A stretch of DNA of 64,000 bases. It comes from JANOYJ01 sp963792485 (GTDB taxonomy: Bacteria > Pseudomonadota > Alphaproteobacteria > Rhizobiales > Rhizobiaceae). Made by a program: the position numbers and the translations under genes. The stretch's first letter is position 1, and each line of letters starts with the position of its first letter. Where the stretch lies: NCBI GenBank assembly GCA_963792485.1, contig CAWBWL010000007.1, positions 62,001 through 126,000 on the forward strand, in the 5' to 3' direction. Shown here in pieces: positions 55,077 through 63,779 of this stretch. The notes under the pieces were generated by a model. It saw only the letters and a list, made by a program, of their open reading frames with translations, had not been told where the DNA came from and did not search any database.

Positions 55077-56218
55077 AGGGCGGACTGCTCCAGCTGGTTT
55101 GGGTTGTCATCGGCGGTCTCGTCGCCCTTATAAGCGGGCAGCATGATGCGGAATGTCGTGCGGCGCGGCTGTGAGTCACACTCAACCACGCCGCCATGGT
55201 CCCGGACGATCTTTGCGACCAGGGCAAGGCCAAGACCCGTGCCATTCGGCTTGGTCGTAATGAACGGATCAAACAGCAGCGGGATGAGATCAGCAGGAAC
55301 ACCGCCGCCGGTGTCATGCACGCAGAACTCAAGCGGCAGCGAGACGCGGTCGCGAATCCCCGGGACCGAGAGGCGGATACCGGGCTTGAACGCGGTGGTG
55401 AGCGTGATCTCGCCCGCCTCGTCCTGCCCGATTGCTTCGGCCGCATTTTTCACAAGGTTGAGAAACACCTGCACCAGCTGATCGCGGTTGGCGTGAACGG
55501 GCGGCAAGGACGGGTCATACTCTTCAACAAACTTGATGTGACTGGCAAAGCCGTTGCGCGCGATTGATTTCACATAATCGAGCACCACGTGGATATTCAC
55601 CGGCTGGCGCGCGATAGGCCGCTCGTCAGAGAACACTTCCATACGGTCAACCAGAGAGACGATCCTGTCAGTCTCGTCCGTGATCAGGCGCGTCAGCTCG
55701 CGGTCGCTGTCGCTCACCACAGATTCCAGCAACTGCGCAGCGCCTCTAATACCCGAGAGCGGATTTTTGATCTCATGCGCCAGCATGGAGGCAAGGCCGG
55801 TCACGGAACGCGCGGCGCCGCGATGGGTCATTTGCCGGTCAAGTTTGTCCGCCATCGACCGTTCCTGAAACATGACCGAGACAATGCCTGGCAGTTCAGG
55901 ACAGGGCGAAACGTAAAGGTCAACAATGCGGTCACTGCCGAGGCGCGGCGATGAGACATCCACTCGATATTCATTCACAGGCGCCATGCCCTCGCGCACC
56001 TGTTCCACCAGCGCCATGAGCGGGCTGCCAAAGGGCACCAGGCCTTGCAGTGTGCTGCGCGCCAGCATGGCGCGGCTCATGCTGAAAAACGCTTCCGCGT
56101 CGGCGTTGGCGAAGACAATATGACCGGCAGTATTTACCAGGATGACCGCATGGCGAATATTGTTCAACGCGACGGCGGCAAAGTCCGGGGCAGCCGAGAT
56201 GGGCGGGAGTCCCTTCAT
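55073..56218 (-). CDS. ntrB: nitrogen regulation sensor histidine kinase NtrB (GlnL)
   Basis: 381-residue cytoplasmic kinase. An N-terminal PAS domain (AVILVNTAGHIVFANADAEAFF in part) is followed by the H-box SMLAHEIKNPLSGIRGAAQLL near 145 (His in AHEIKNPL) and HATPase motifs VFLNLVKNAAEAIG, HDTGGGVP and NGTGLGLALVAKI. It phosphorylates NtrC under control of PII. It overlaps dusB and ntrC by ATGA on both sides. Confidence 0.96.
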   Translation of the reverse strand: MKGLPPISAAPDFAAVALNNIRHAVILVNTAGHIVFANADAEAFFSMSRAMLARSTLQGLVPFGSPLMALVEQVREGMAPVNEYRVDVSSPRLGSDRIVDLYVSPCPELPGIVSVMFQERSMADKLDRQMTHRGAARSVTGLASMLAHEIKNPLSGIRGAAQLLESVVSDSDRELTRLITDETDRIVSLVDRMEVFSDERPIARQPVNIHVVLDYVKSIARNGFASHIKFVEEYDPSLPPVHANRDQLVQVFLNLVKNAAEAIGQDEAGEITLTTAFKPGIRLSVPGIRDRVSLPLEFCVHDTGGGVPADLIPLLFDPFITTKPNGTGLGLALVAKIVRDHGGVVECDSQPRRTTFRIMLPAYKGDETADDNPNQLEQSAL

Positions 56219-57264
56219 GCTGCGAGAGGCTCCACGACGTTGACGGAAGCTTCGAAATTATAAAAAACCTCTCGCAAGTGTTTGATAACATTTGCAGGCT
56301 CAACAGAAGTCATAATGATTTGACGCATGTCTGAATCGGTGTCGGGTGCGTAGTGGTCCAGATACCAGCCCAGATGTTTGCGGGCGTGACGCACACCGGT
56401 CTGAATACCGTAAAGCGAAATCATGCCTTCATAATGGGCGATGACATAGCCGGCCAATTCCGCAGGTCCCGACGGTGCGAGGCCCGCATCACCGGCAATT
56501 TCACCAGCGAGCCAAGGCCGGCCGTAGCTCGCCCGGCCAATCATGACGGCGTCCGCTCCGGACATTGCGAGGGCGAGCTTTGCATCCTCCGGCGAACTTA
56601 TGTCGCCGTTGACAACCAGCGGCACAGAAACAGCTTCCCGCACTGCACGCACCGCGCCCCAATCCGCTCTGCCCTGATAGAACTGGCAGCGCGTACGGCC
56701 ATGCACGGTGATCATCCGCACGCCGGCTTCCTCGGCGCGTTTGGCAAGCTCAGGCGCATTTATCGTCTGGCTGTCCCAACCAAGGCGCATTTTCAGCGTC
56801 ACGGGAACTTTGACTGCATTCACTGTCGCTTCAATGAGCATGAGCGCATGGTCAAGATCACGCATCAATGCAGAACCAGAGTAACCGCCGGTGACCTTTT
56901 TCGCCGGGCAGCCCATATTGATGTCGATGATCGCCGCGCCCAGCGCTTCAGCGCGTTTAGCCGCTTCTCCCATCCAATGCGCTTCCCGGCCGGCAAGCTG
57001 AACGACGTGGTGTCTCAGTCCGCCGCCGCTGGCGCGCAGCTCCAACTCAGGATGACTGCCGCAAAGTTCGGCGCTGGCCACCATTTCCGACACGACCATG
57101 CCCGCCCCTGCGCGCTCGGCCAGACCACGAAACACGATATCCGAAACGCCCGACATCGGCGCCAGAAAAACCCGGTTCGGCAATGTCACGCTGCCCACGA
57201 TGAGAGGCGCTGCGAGAGTTGCAGCGCTGTTCACCGGAATCCTTGTATTGGGGTCCAACAGCAT
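56215..57264 (-). CDS. dusB: tRNA-dihydrouridine synthase DusB
   Basis: 349-residue FMN enzyme reducing uridine in the tRNA D-loop. The TIM barrel has LAPMSGVSDIVFRGLAE near the start. The catalytic Cys is in NMGCPAKKVTGGYSGSALMRD (short form NMGCPAKKV) near 115, and LKMRLGW, HGRTRCQFYQGRADW and NGDISSPEDA follow. The first gene of dusB-ntrB-ntrC, an arrangement typical of alphaproteobacteria. Confidence 0.96.
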   Translation of the reverse strand: MLLDPNTRIPVNSAATLAAPLIVGSVTLPNRVFLAPMSGVSDIVFRGLAERAGAGMVVSEMVASAELCGSHPELELRASGGGLRHHVVQLAGREAHWMGEAAKRAEALGAAIIDINMGCPAKKVTGGYSGSALMRDLDHALMLIEATVNAVKVPVTLKMRLGWDSQTINAPELAKRAEEAGVRMITVHGRTRCQFYQGRADWGAVRAVREAVSVPLVVNGDISSPEDAKLALAMSGADAVMIGRASYGRPWLAGEIAGDAGLAPSGPAELAGYVIAHYEGMISLYGIQTGVRHARKHLGWYLDHYAPDTDSDMRQIIMTSVEPANVIKHLREVFYNFEASVNVVEPLAA

Positions 57265-57399
57265 GATTAATTCTTATGCATTTCCAAATTCGCCTATTTC
57301 ATAGCCAGTTTAAGTTCGGCCCGCAAGAAGCCGTATTTGAATTCCAAGCCGGAAAACATCAGGGACATAGCCTTCCTTGCCTTTGGCGACGGCTTGTCT

Positions 57400-58638
57400 A
57401 TGAGGTCATTCGGGCGCAAATGCGGGGCTTCAAGGTTGCCAACTCAAGGGGCAGAGAAAAAAGTTGCTGTGGTGCTGGTCGCCGCCGGCCGGGGCGAGCG
57501 GGCGGGTTCGGCGTCTGAGGGTCCCAAGCAGTATCGCTTGATCGGGGGGCGCAGCATCATTGCGCGTACGCTTGATGCACTGTTGAGCCACCCATTAATA
57601 GGGCACATCGTCGTGGTCATTCATCCAGATGATGGCGACCTTTTCAGCCAGACTTGGACGGGAGCGCGCAATCAAATCTCGATCGTTCACGGCGGGAAGA
57701 CCCGCCAGGCTTCAACCTATCAGGGACTTCTGGCGCTTCAGGAACTCTCGCCGAAATACGTGATGATCCATGACGCCGTCCGGCCGTTTGTGGATGAAGC
57801 GCTGATCAATCGGATTTTGGATTCGCTCGAGAAAGGCGGCAGCGTGATCCCCGCGATGGCCATCTCCGATACCATAAAACAGGTCGATTCTGCGCTGCTT
57901 ATCGAGGCGACAGTGCCACGCGCGCACCTTTACGGCGCACAGACGCCGCAGGCCTTCAGCTATGATGAAATTCTGGCCGCGCATGAGAGCGCTTCTGCCG
58001 CCGGATCGCTCGGATTTACAGATGACGCTTCAATCGCAGAATATTTCGGCATTCCCGTGAAAATCGTCGAGGGATCGGCCGAAAACATCAAGCTGACATG
58101 GAAGCGCGATATAGAAATGGCTGACCAAAATCTCTCCGTCCGCTTCCCGGATGTCAGGGTTGGAAATGGGTATGACGTTCACGCTTTTGAAAAGGGAACG
58201 CACGTCACTCTCTGCGGCGTTGACATTCCTCATTGCGCCAAGCTCGCCGGCCATTCGGACGCTGATGTCGCGCTCCATGCCCTGACCGACGCGCTGCTTG
58301 CCACGCGCGGGGCGGGCGACATCGGCACGCACTTCCCGCCTTCGGACAAAAAATGGAAGGGGGCGGCTTCAAAGATATTTGTCGAATACGCTGTCCAATT
58401 GGTCAAGGATGCAGGAGGCCGGATCGCCAATGCCGATGTGACATTGATCTGTGAGGAGCCGAAAATCGGGCATCACCGCGAGATGATGGTTGCCAAGCTT
58501 TCAACCATGCTTGGCATCGATCCAGGGCGCGTATCGGTCAAGGCGACAACGAATGAAAAGCTTGGTTTTATCGGGCGCGGTGAAGGCATAGCAGCGATTG
58601 CCACCGTGAGCGTTGTTTATCCGGGATCTTTGAGGTGA
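57400..58638 (+). CDS. ispDF: bifunctional IspD/IspF isoprenoid enzyme
   Basis: About 412 residues catalysing two steps of the MEP pathway. IspD (residues ~30-250) has VAVVLVAAGRGERAG, GPKQYRLIGG and MIHDAVRPFVD. IspF (~255-412) has VGNGYDVHAFEKG, LAGHSDADVALHALTDAL, GAGDIGTHFPPSD and the C-terminal GFIGRGEGIAAIA. The fused form is common in alphaproteobacteria. The start is uncertain: ATG 57400 gives extra residues before the IspD core, while TTG 57436 (LPTQGAEKKVAVV) fits family length better. Its TGA overlaps the cinA-type start GTG. Confidence 0.95.
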   Translation: MRSFGRKCGASRLPTQGAEKKVAVVLVAAGRGERAGSASEGPKQYRLIGGRSIIARTLDALLSHPLIGHIVVVIHPDDGDLFSQTWTGARNQISIVHGGKTRQASTYQGLLALQELSPKYVMIHDAVRPFVDEALINRILDSLEKGGSVIPAMAISDTIKQVDSALLIEATVPRAHLYGAQTPQAFSYDEILAAHESASAAGSLGFTDDASIAEYFGIPVKIVEGSAENIKLTWKRDIEMADQNLSVRFPDVRVGNGYDVHAFEKGTHVTLCGVDIPHCAKLAGHSDADVALHALTDALLATRGAGDIGTHFPPSDKKWKGAASKIFVEYAVQLVKDAGGRIANADVTLICEEPKIGHHREMMVAKLSTMLGIDPGRVSVKATTNEKLGFIGRGEGIAAIATVSVVYPGSLR

Positions 58639-59098
58639 GCCTGTTTCCTGACGACTTATCCACCTCTGCGGCCAAACTCCTCGAAGACTGCCGCAGGCGG
58701 GCGATCACATTGTCAACGGCCGAGTCCTGCACCGGTGGGCTCCTGGCGGCTTGCTTGACTTCCATTGCAGGCTCCTCGGACGTCTTTGAAAGCGGGTTCG
58801 TCACTTACTCAAATCAAAGCAAAATGAACCTGCTTGGCGTCACGGCGGGCACGCTGGAGGCGCACGGGGCTGTCTCGGCTGAAACCGCAGTTGAAATGGC
58901 ACAGGGTCTCTTGCGCAACTCAAGAGCGGATATCGGCATCTCGATCACAGGCATCGCAGGTCCGGGCGGCGGCAGCAATGAAAAACCGGTCGGACTTGTT
59001 TATTGTCGCCGTTGCAGCATGAATTCAGGTTCGGACCGCTGCCCCGCAATTCAATCCAGATCGAAGCAGTGCGTTCAGCGCTAGGTCTCATCATTTGA
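58635..59098 (+). CDS. CinA C-terminal family protein (nicotinamide-nucleotide amidase type), frameshifted end
   Basis: CinA/PncC-type deamidase domain, about 154 residues when repaired. It has LSTAESCTGGLLAACLTSIAG (core AESCTGGL) near 30-50, SGFVTYSNQSKMNLLGV near 60 and ISITGIAGPGGG near 110. After KPVGLVY the frame is lost: the +1 frame reads IVAVAA, and a third frame continues FRFGPLPRNSIQIEAVRSALGLII to TGA 59096-59098 (end EAVRSALGLII). At least two indels near 59005-59025 are needed. GTG 58635 overlaps the ispDF stop (GTGA). Confidence 0.8.
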
Positions 59099-59364
59099 GT
59101 ATTCCGTCTGTACGTTTCGTGCCTTGGCTGTCAGGAACTTGCCAGCGCTGAACGGCAACATCGCTAGGCGTTGCCATACCGCCGTGTTTTGCCGCACGGA
59201 CAGACCAAGTGCGTTTCCGATCGCGCCAACCACGCTTTTCAACTCGAAGATCAGCACACCGTCATCCAGCTTCGCATATAGAATCAATCGAACGATCAGC
59301 GGATACGGATGTATCAGAATATCGATTCAGTGGAAGCGACAGAGAGGCGGTCAGAATCGGAGCG

Positions 59365-60732
59365 CTAGATCGCCGATATCGCAAGCGCGCCGTTGAGAAC
59401 CTGCAAATTGTTGTAATCTGACAAGGGATGAAGTGACGTCTTCATATCGATCAGCGTGAGCACGCCAGCGGCGGTTGCCGAAACTGCAATCGCAGCAACG
59501 ACACGCCTGCTTGGCTGATCGCCTCGAAAGACTGGGATCGTCAGCAAAGAGACTATAAGCAGCAACGGATACTCTGCGATCCATGTGAAAATGTGCAGTG
59601 CAATCAAGCTTGAAAACACGCCGCCCAAAACACCGCCGACGGACATGCAAAAGTAGAACTCGGTGAGACGGGCCGCATCTGGCCGCCGCGCCGCCAACGC
59701 GCCATGCGCGCACAGCGCAGCGGCAAAAAACGTCAGAAAATGTGCGAAAATCTGAACGACAAGCGACGAATGGACCGGGTTGAGCGTAAAGTAGAGCAGC
59801 GCGATGATGAGTATTGGCGCAACCCTCTCCACGAGCCAATGCGGAATAAACGGACGCTTCTGAAACACTATGACAAAGGTCAGCAGGAACAGTGCGAGAG
59901 GCACAAGCCAAAGGAATGGCGCAGCCGCAACGTCCGTTTGCACATGCGCCGTGACCGCCACCAGCAGGGCGGAGGGAACGAATGCGTAACCAATCCACGC
60001 CAGTCGTTCGCGCCACTGAGCCCCGGCGAGGTTTGAGACGGAGGCGCAAGGCACCGCTTCGAAAGCTGACAGACTGCTTGTGGCGCGCAGTGAAACCGAC
60101 AGATAACCGCTGAGCCCGATCAACGCCATGAGCAGCAGGAAACCTACGCTCCAAAGCGCATTTTGCTCTGGCAGCGTCGCAAGCGGCTCAAACAAGACGA
60201 TGTATAAAATGAGGGAGGCGAAGCTGCCGATATTGCTGGCGCCATAGAGAAAATACGGATCATGCGCTTGTGCATGTCCCGTGCGCGAAAACCAGCTCTG
60301 CAGGAGCGAGCTGTTGGCTGAGACGGCAAAGAATGGCAGTCCGACAGAGACACAAAAGAGGCCAATTAGCCAGACCGCCTGTGCCTCTTCAGGCGGCTTC
60401 CGCCAGGCTTCGGGTATCGCGATTGGCAGGGCGGCCGCCGCCACAATCAGCACCGCCAAGTGGACATATACCGCAGTCTTCAGAGTGAGGTTTTTGGTTA
60501 ATAGATGCGCGTATCCATACCCGGCCAGTAAAACCGCTTGAAAGAACACCATCGCAACCGACCAGACAGCGGGTGATCCTCCGAGCTGCGGCAGCACCAT
60601 TTTGGTGAAGAATGGCTGAACAGAAAATAGAAGAAACGCGCTCAGAAAGATGGTCGCGGCCATGACTGGAAGGACGGCTTTGGCTGACCATTGGCCGATG
60701 GCGGCGTTGCTTGTCTCGGCAGTGTGCGACAT
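59365..60732 (-). CDS. transporter-like half of a fused MFS/spermidine-synthase protein
   Basis: 455 residues and about 12 transmembrane helices: SAFLLFSVQPFFTKMVLPQLGGSPAVW in part (QPFFTKMVLPQLGGSPAVW), FSVQPFF and SANSSLLQSWF are typical of the membrane half of long fused MFS/spermidine-synthase proteins. Those normally run on for 250 or more residues with a SAM-binding spermidine-synthase domain. Here the protein ends at ISAI 59365, and no such domain is found downstream to 59099. ATG 60732 has GGGGGAT close upstream. It separates cinA from the COQ10-like gene, which are often closer together. Confidence 0.75.
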   Translation of the reverse strand: MSHTAETSNAAIGQWSAKAVLPVMAATIFLSAFLLFSVQPFFTKMVLPQLGGSPAVWSVAMVFFQAVLLAGYGYAHLLTKNLTLKTAVYVHLAVLIVAAAALPIAIPEAWRKPPEEAQAVWLIGLFCVSVGLPFFAVSANSSLLQSWFSRTGHAQAHDPYFLYGASNIGSFASLILYIVLFEPLATLPEQNALWSVGFLLLMALIGLSGYLSVSLRATSSLSAFEAVPCASVSNLAGAQWRERLAWIGYAFVPSALLVAVTAHVQTDVAAAPFLWLVPLALFLLTFVIVFQKRPFIPHWLVERVAPILIIALLYFTLNPVHSSLVVQIFAHFLTFFAAALCAHGALAARRPDAARLTEFYFCMSVGGVLGGVFSSLIALHIFTWIAEYPLLLIVSLLTIPVFRGDQPSRRVVAAIAVSATAAGVLTLIDMKTSLHPLSDYNNLQVLNGALAISAI

Positions 60733-60806
60733 TGATATCCCCCAGATTCGCTGAGAAGATATTCTGCATTTCTGAAGATATGATTGCTGTGGTTGCATCC
60801 GAGATT

Positions 60807-61277
60807 CTAAGAACCGCCGGCAATTCCGCCGACACCATAAATCTTGTTTGCCCGCTCTTCAAACGCCTGACTGAACTTTCGGAAAGCGATGTCAAACATT
60901 GAGCCCATGACCACGCCGAGCATTCTGCTCTTGAATTCGTAGTCAATGTGAAAATGCACGTTGCATCTCCCCTCACCCGCCGCCTCAAAGCGCCAGCGGT
61001 TGGTGAGGAACTTGAAGGGGCCGTCGATATATTTGGCTTCAATGATCAACGCTTCGCGGTCGAGAAGCACCTGGCTGGTGAAAGTCTCCCGGATGAGTTT
61101 GTAGCCAACAGTCATATCGGCAAGGAGCAGTTGTTTGCCCTCCCGCTCCTTGCGGGATTTTACGGTCAGAGCCTCGCACATCGGCAGAAACTCTGGATAG
61201 CTTTCAACGTCCGCGACGAGATCGAACATGTTCTCATCGCTGTGCGCAACTGGGCGGACTGTGTCAAAGGCGGGAAT
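60807..61277 (-). CDS. COQ10/RatA-type START-domain protein with apparent ATT start
   Basis: SRPBCC fold protein related to COQ10 (ubiquinone-binding) and RatA. The body has MFDLVADVESYPEFLPMCEAL (core VADVESYPEFLPMC), LADMTVGYKLIRETFTS and FKSRMLGVVMGSMFDIAF. Starting at ATG 61229 would drop the conserved first strand. In frame upstream lies PAFDTVRPVAHSDENMFD, exactly where homologues have the M-P-x-F start, but its first codon is ATT (61275-61277). A TGA, which is the lipA stop, lies three codons before it, and there is no ATG, GTG or TTG between. Either a rare ATT start or a base error (ATG read as ATT). Confidence 0.85.
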   Translation of the reverse strand: MPAFDTVRPVAHSDENMFDLVADVESYPEFLPMCEALTVKSRKEREGKQLLLADMTVGYKLIRETFTSQVLLDREALIIEAKYIDGPFKFLTNRWRFEAAGEGRCNVHFHIDYEFKSRMLGVVMGSMFDIAFRKFSQAFEERANKIYGVGGIAGGS

Positions 61278-61286
61278 TTTGCCGTC

Positions 61287-62246
61287 TCACACGGATCGGG
61301 CGCTGGCGATGTCGCGCGCAGCCTTCAGCCTGGCGAAGTCCTCGCCCGCGTGATGGGACGAGCGCGTCAGCGGGCTTGAGGCCACAAGATGAAAGCCCTT
61401 GGTCAGACCTATGGTTTGGAAGGACTGAAACTCCTCGGGCGTCACAAAGCGGATGACCGGATGGTGTTTTTTCGAGGGTTGCAAATATTGGCCGATCGTC
61501 ATGAAATCAACGTCTGCCGAGCGCAAATCATCCATCAGCTGCAGGACTTCATTTCGCTCCTCGCCAAGCCCGACCATGATGCCGGATTTGGTGAAAATCG
61601 TCGGGTCCAGCTCCTTGACGCGCTGGAGCAGGCGGATTGAGTGGAAATAGCGCGCGCCGGGCCGGACCTTGAGATAGTTCGACGGCACGGTTTCGAGATT
61701 GTGGTTGAACACGTCCGGCTTGGCCGCAACGACGATCTCGAGCGCACCGTCCTTGCGCAGGAAGTCAGGCGTCAGAATTTCGATGGTTGTGCGCGGGGCG
61801 GCGAGGCGGATTGCACGAATGACATCTGCAAAATGCTGTGCCCCGCCATCATCAAGATCGTCACGGTCAACCGATGTTATGACCACATGCGTGAGACCCA
61901 TATCCTTCACGGCCCGGGCAACGTTTTCGGGTTCGTTCGCATCCACCGTTGTCGGAATGCCGGTGGCGACATTGCAGAACGCGCAGGCACGCGTGCAAAT
62001 TTCGCCAAGTATCATGAAGGTGGCGTGTTTCTTTTCCCAGCACTCGCCGATATTGGGGCAGCCAGCCTCCTCGCACACCGTCACAAGATTATGGGCACGC
62101 ACGATCTCGCGCGTTTCCTGATAGCCCCGCGAAACCGGCGCCTTGACCCTGATCCAGTCAGGCTTGCGCAAAACTTCGCTGTCCGGCCGGTGCGCCTTCT
62201 CAGGATGGCGTAACTTCAGGCTTGTGTTGTCGAGAACGGTGACCAT
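61287..62246 (-). CDS. lipA: lipoyl synthase
   Basis: 319-residue radical SAM enzyme inserting two sulfurs into octanoyl groups to make lipoate. The auxiliary cluster motif is CEEAGCPNIGEC near 57-68, the radical SAM cluster is CTRACAFCNV near 85, and the C-terminal SSPLTRSSHHAGEDF ends with the cluster-ligating Ser context. It is followed by the COQ10-like gene within ten bases, a common pair in Hyphomicrobiales. Confidence 0.96.
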   Translation of the reverse strand: MVTVLDNTSLKLRHPEKAHRPDSEVLRKPDWIRVKAPVSRGYQETREIVRAHNLVTVCEEAGCPNIGECWEKKHATFMILGEICTRACAFCNVATGIPTTVDANEPENVARAVKDMGLTHVVITSVDRDDLDDGGAQHFADVIRAIRLAAPRTTIEILTPDFLRKDGALEIVVAAKPDVFNHNLETVPSNYLKVRPGARYFHSIRLLQRVKELDPTIFTKSGIMVGLGEERNEVLQLMDDLRSADVDFMTIGQYLQPSKKHHPVIRFVTPEEFQSFQTIGLTKGFHLVASSPLTRSSHHAGEDFARLKAARDIASARSV

Positions 62247-62384
62247 GCATGCACCCGCAAATACTGCCGCTTTCTAAGCGAGGATGTCAGGGCTGTCGAG
62301 TGCACGCTGTGCATGTCAGGTCACGCGTTGACGCACGGTTTACCCTTCTCGTTTAGACTGAGAAGTCGCCGAAGGAACCCGCTC

Positions 62385-63476
62385 ATGAGCCGCGTGACAG
62401 TCGCCGACATTGCTGCGCCCGGACACAATAGCTTCGGCCTCGTGAGATTGCTGGCCGCGCTCGCGGTCATTGTATCGCACGGCTATGTGATCACAGGCGG
62501 CATTCACGCCACAGAGCCGCTCGAGGCACTGACTGGCTATCCGCTTGGGGCACATGCAGTGCACGTCTTTTTTACGGTTTCGGGTCTTCTGGTGGCCGCG
62601 AGCTATGATCGCAGTCCCGGTGTCGCGCGCTTTGCGCTCGCCCGCATGCTGCGCATCTATCCAGCGCTGATCATGGTCTCACTGGCCACTTTTTTTGTTG
62701 CCGCACTATTCCTGTCAACCGCAACGCCGTTTGTCATCTTTGCCTCGGCAGGCGGCGGCTTCTTCGCCAAAATACTTGTGGCACTGTCCGGCGGAGCCGA
62801 AATTGCCGGTGTCTTTGTGAACACGCCGGTTCCGCACGGCGTTAATGTTCCGCTCTGGACGCTGAAATATGAGGTCATGTGCTACATTTCGCTGGCGCTG
62901 TTGATGGGCTTGGCGCATCGATTCGCTGCGATCAAGCCGATCTGGATTTCAGCGGTCATCCTTGCCGTTGCCGGGACTTGGATGCTTCGGAGTGTTGCCT
63001 ATGATGACTCCCATCTGATTGACCATGTTGCCCGCTTTTCGTTCGCATTCTGGATCGGCGTTCTGGCTTGGCAGACTCGTGCGCGGGTCCCGGTGGGTGC
63101 CGGGCCGCTGATCATGATCCTGGCTCTTTCTGCCGTCTCAATCGCGCTCACGCTTCCGGTAACGCTGCATCTTATCACGCTTGTGTCTGGGTATGGAGCG
63201 CTTGTGGCAAGCCGGTTTCATTATGGCGCTCTAACCGATTTCACCGACGAGAACGACTTGTCTTATGGCGCTTACATTATGGCCTGGCCGGTTCAGCAGA
63301 CAGTCGTGCAAATGTTTCCGGCAATTTCCCCGCTGGGCAACGCGCTCGCCGCAACGCTCATCGTGCTACCCCTCGCCTTCCTGTCATGGCGACAAAATCG
63401 AGAAGCCCGCGCTTCACCTCAAGGAACAAATATGCAGCGCTGTTGCCCGGCGCGTTGCCGCGCGTCCGAAGCCTAA
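62385..63476 (+). CDS. acyltransferase 3 family membrane protein (OafA/YrhL type)
   Basis: 363 residues and about 10 transmembrane helices. It has NSFGLVRLLAALAVIVSHGYVITGG in part: the RLLAALAVIVSHG motif with the catalytic His is typical of acyltransferase 3 proteins, as is AVHVFFTVSGLLVA. Members O-acetylate or otherwise acylate surface polysaccharides or lipids; the target is unknown. ATG 62385 has AAGGAA upstream. Its TAA overlaps the stop of the convergent GlsB-type gene. Confidence 0.85.
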   Translation: MSRVTVADIAAPGHNSFGLVRLLAALAVIVSHGYVITGGIHATEPLEALTGYPLGAHAVHVFFTVSGLLVAASYDRSPGVARFALARMLRIYPALIMVSLATFFVAALFLSTATPFVIFASAGGGFFAKILVALSGGAEIAGVFVNTPVPHGVNVPLWTLKYEVMCYISLALLMGLAHRFAAIKPIWISAVILAVAGTWMLRSVAYDDSHLIDHVARFSFAFWIGVLAWQTRARVPVGAGPLIMILALSAVSIALTLPVTLHLITLVSGYGALVASRFHYGALTDFTDENDLSYGAYIMAWPVQQTVVQMFPAISPLGNALAATLIVLPLAFLSWRQNREARASPQGTNMQRCCPARCRASEA

Positions 63477-63760
63477 ACGCGCGTGCCCTGCTCGCGCTTG
63501 CCGAAAAACCACAAAATGATCAAGGCGCCTGCAGTGGCGACGACGAGGTTTCCAACGAAGCCGTAAAAATGCAGGCCGAGCAAGGCCGCGAGCGCGCCGC
63601 CGACAAACGAGCCGGCGATGCCGACCAGAATGTTGGTGAGCAGGCCATGATGCCGGTTCATCGCCCTTTCGGCAAACCAGCCCGCCAGAAATCCAATGAA
63701 GAGCAGGCCGAGAAACCCGACGCCCGGCATGGTCATGATACCCATGGGTTCGTTCATCAT
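63473..63760 (-). CDS. GlsB/YeaQ/YmgE-type small membrane protein
   Basis: 95 residues and three transmembrane helices with Gly-rich motifs VGFLGLLFIGFLAGWFAER and ILVGIAGSFVGGALAALLG. This is the transglycosylase-associated / GlsB family, linked to envelope stress; the exact role is unknown. ATG 63760 (MMNEPMG) has AAGGAGTT six bases upstream. Paired with a second member just upstream. Confidence 0.85.
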   Translation of the reverse strand: MMNEPMGIMTMPGVGFLGLLFIGFLAGWFAERAMNRHHGLLTNILVGIAGSFVGGALAALLGLHFYGFVGNLVVATAGALIILWFFGKREQGTRV

Positions 63761-63779
63761 TTTCAACTCCTTCGCAAGT

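Noticed and set aside
59081..59287. A 68-residue minus-strand frame in the cinA-transporter gap
   Set aside because: No ribosome site, no recognised similarity, and it overlaps the end of cinA.
59124..59396. A 90-residue plus-strand frame after cinA
   Set aside because: Composition is not protein-like and no start signal is visible.
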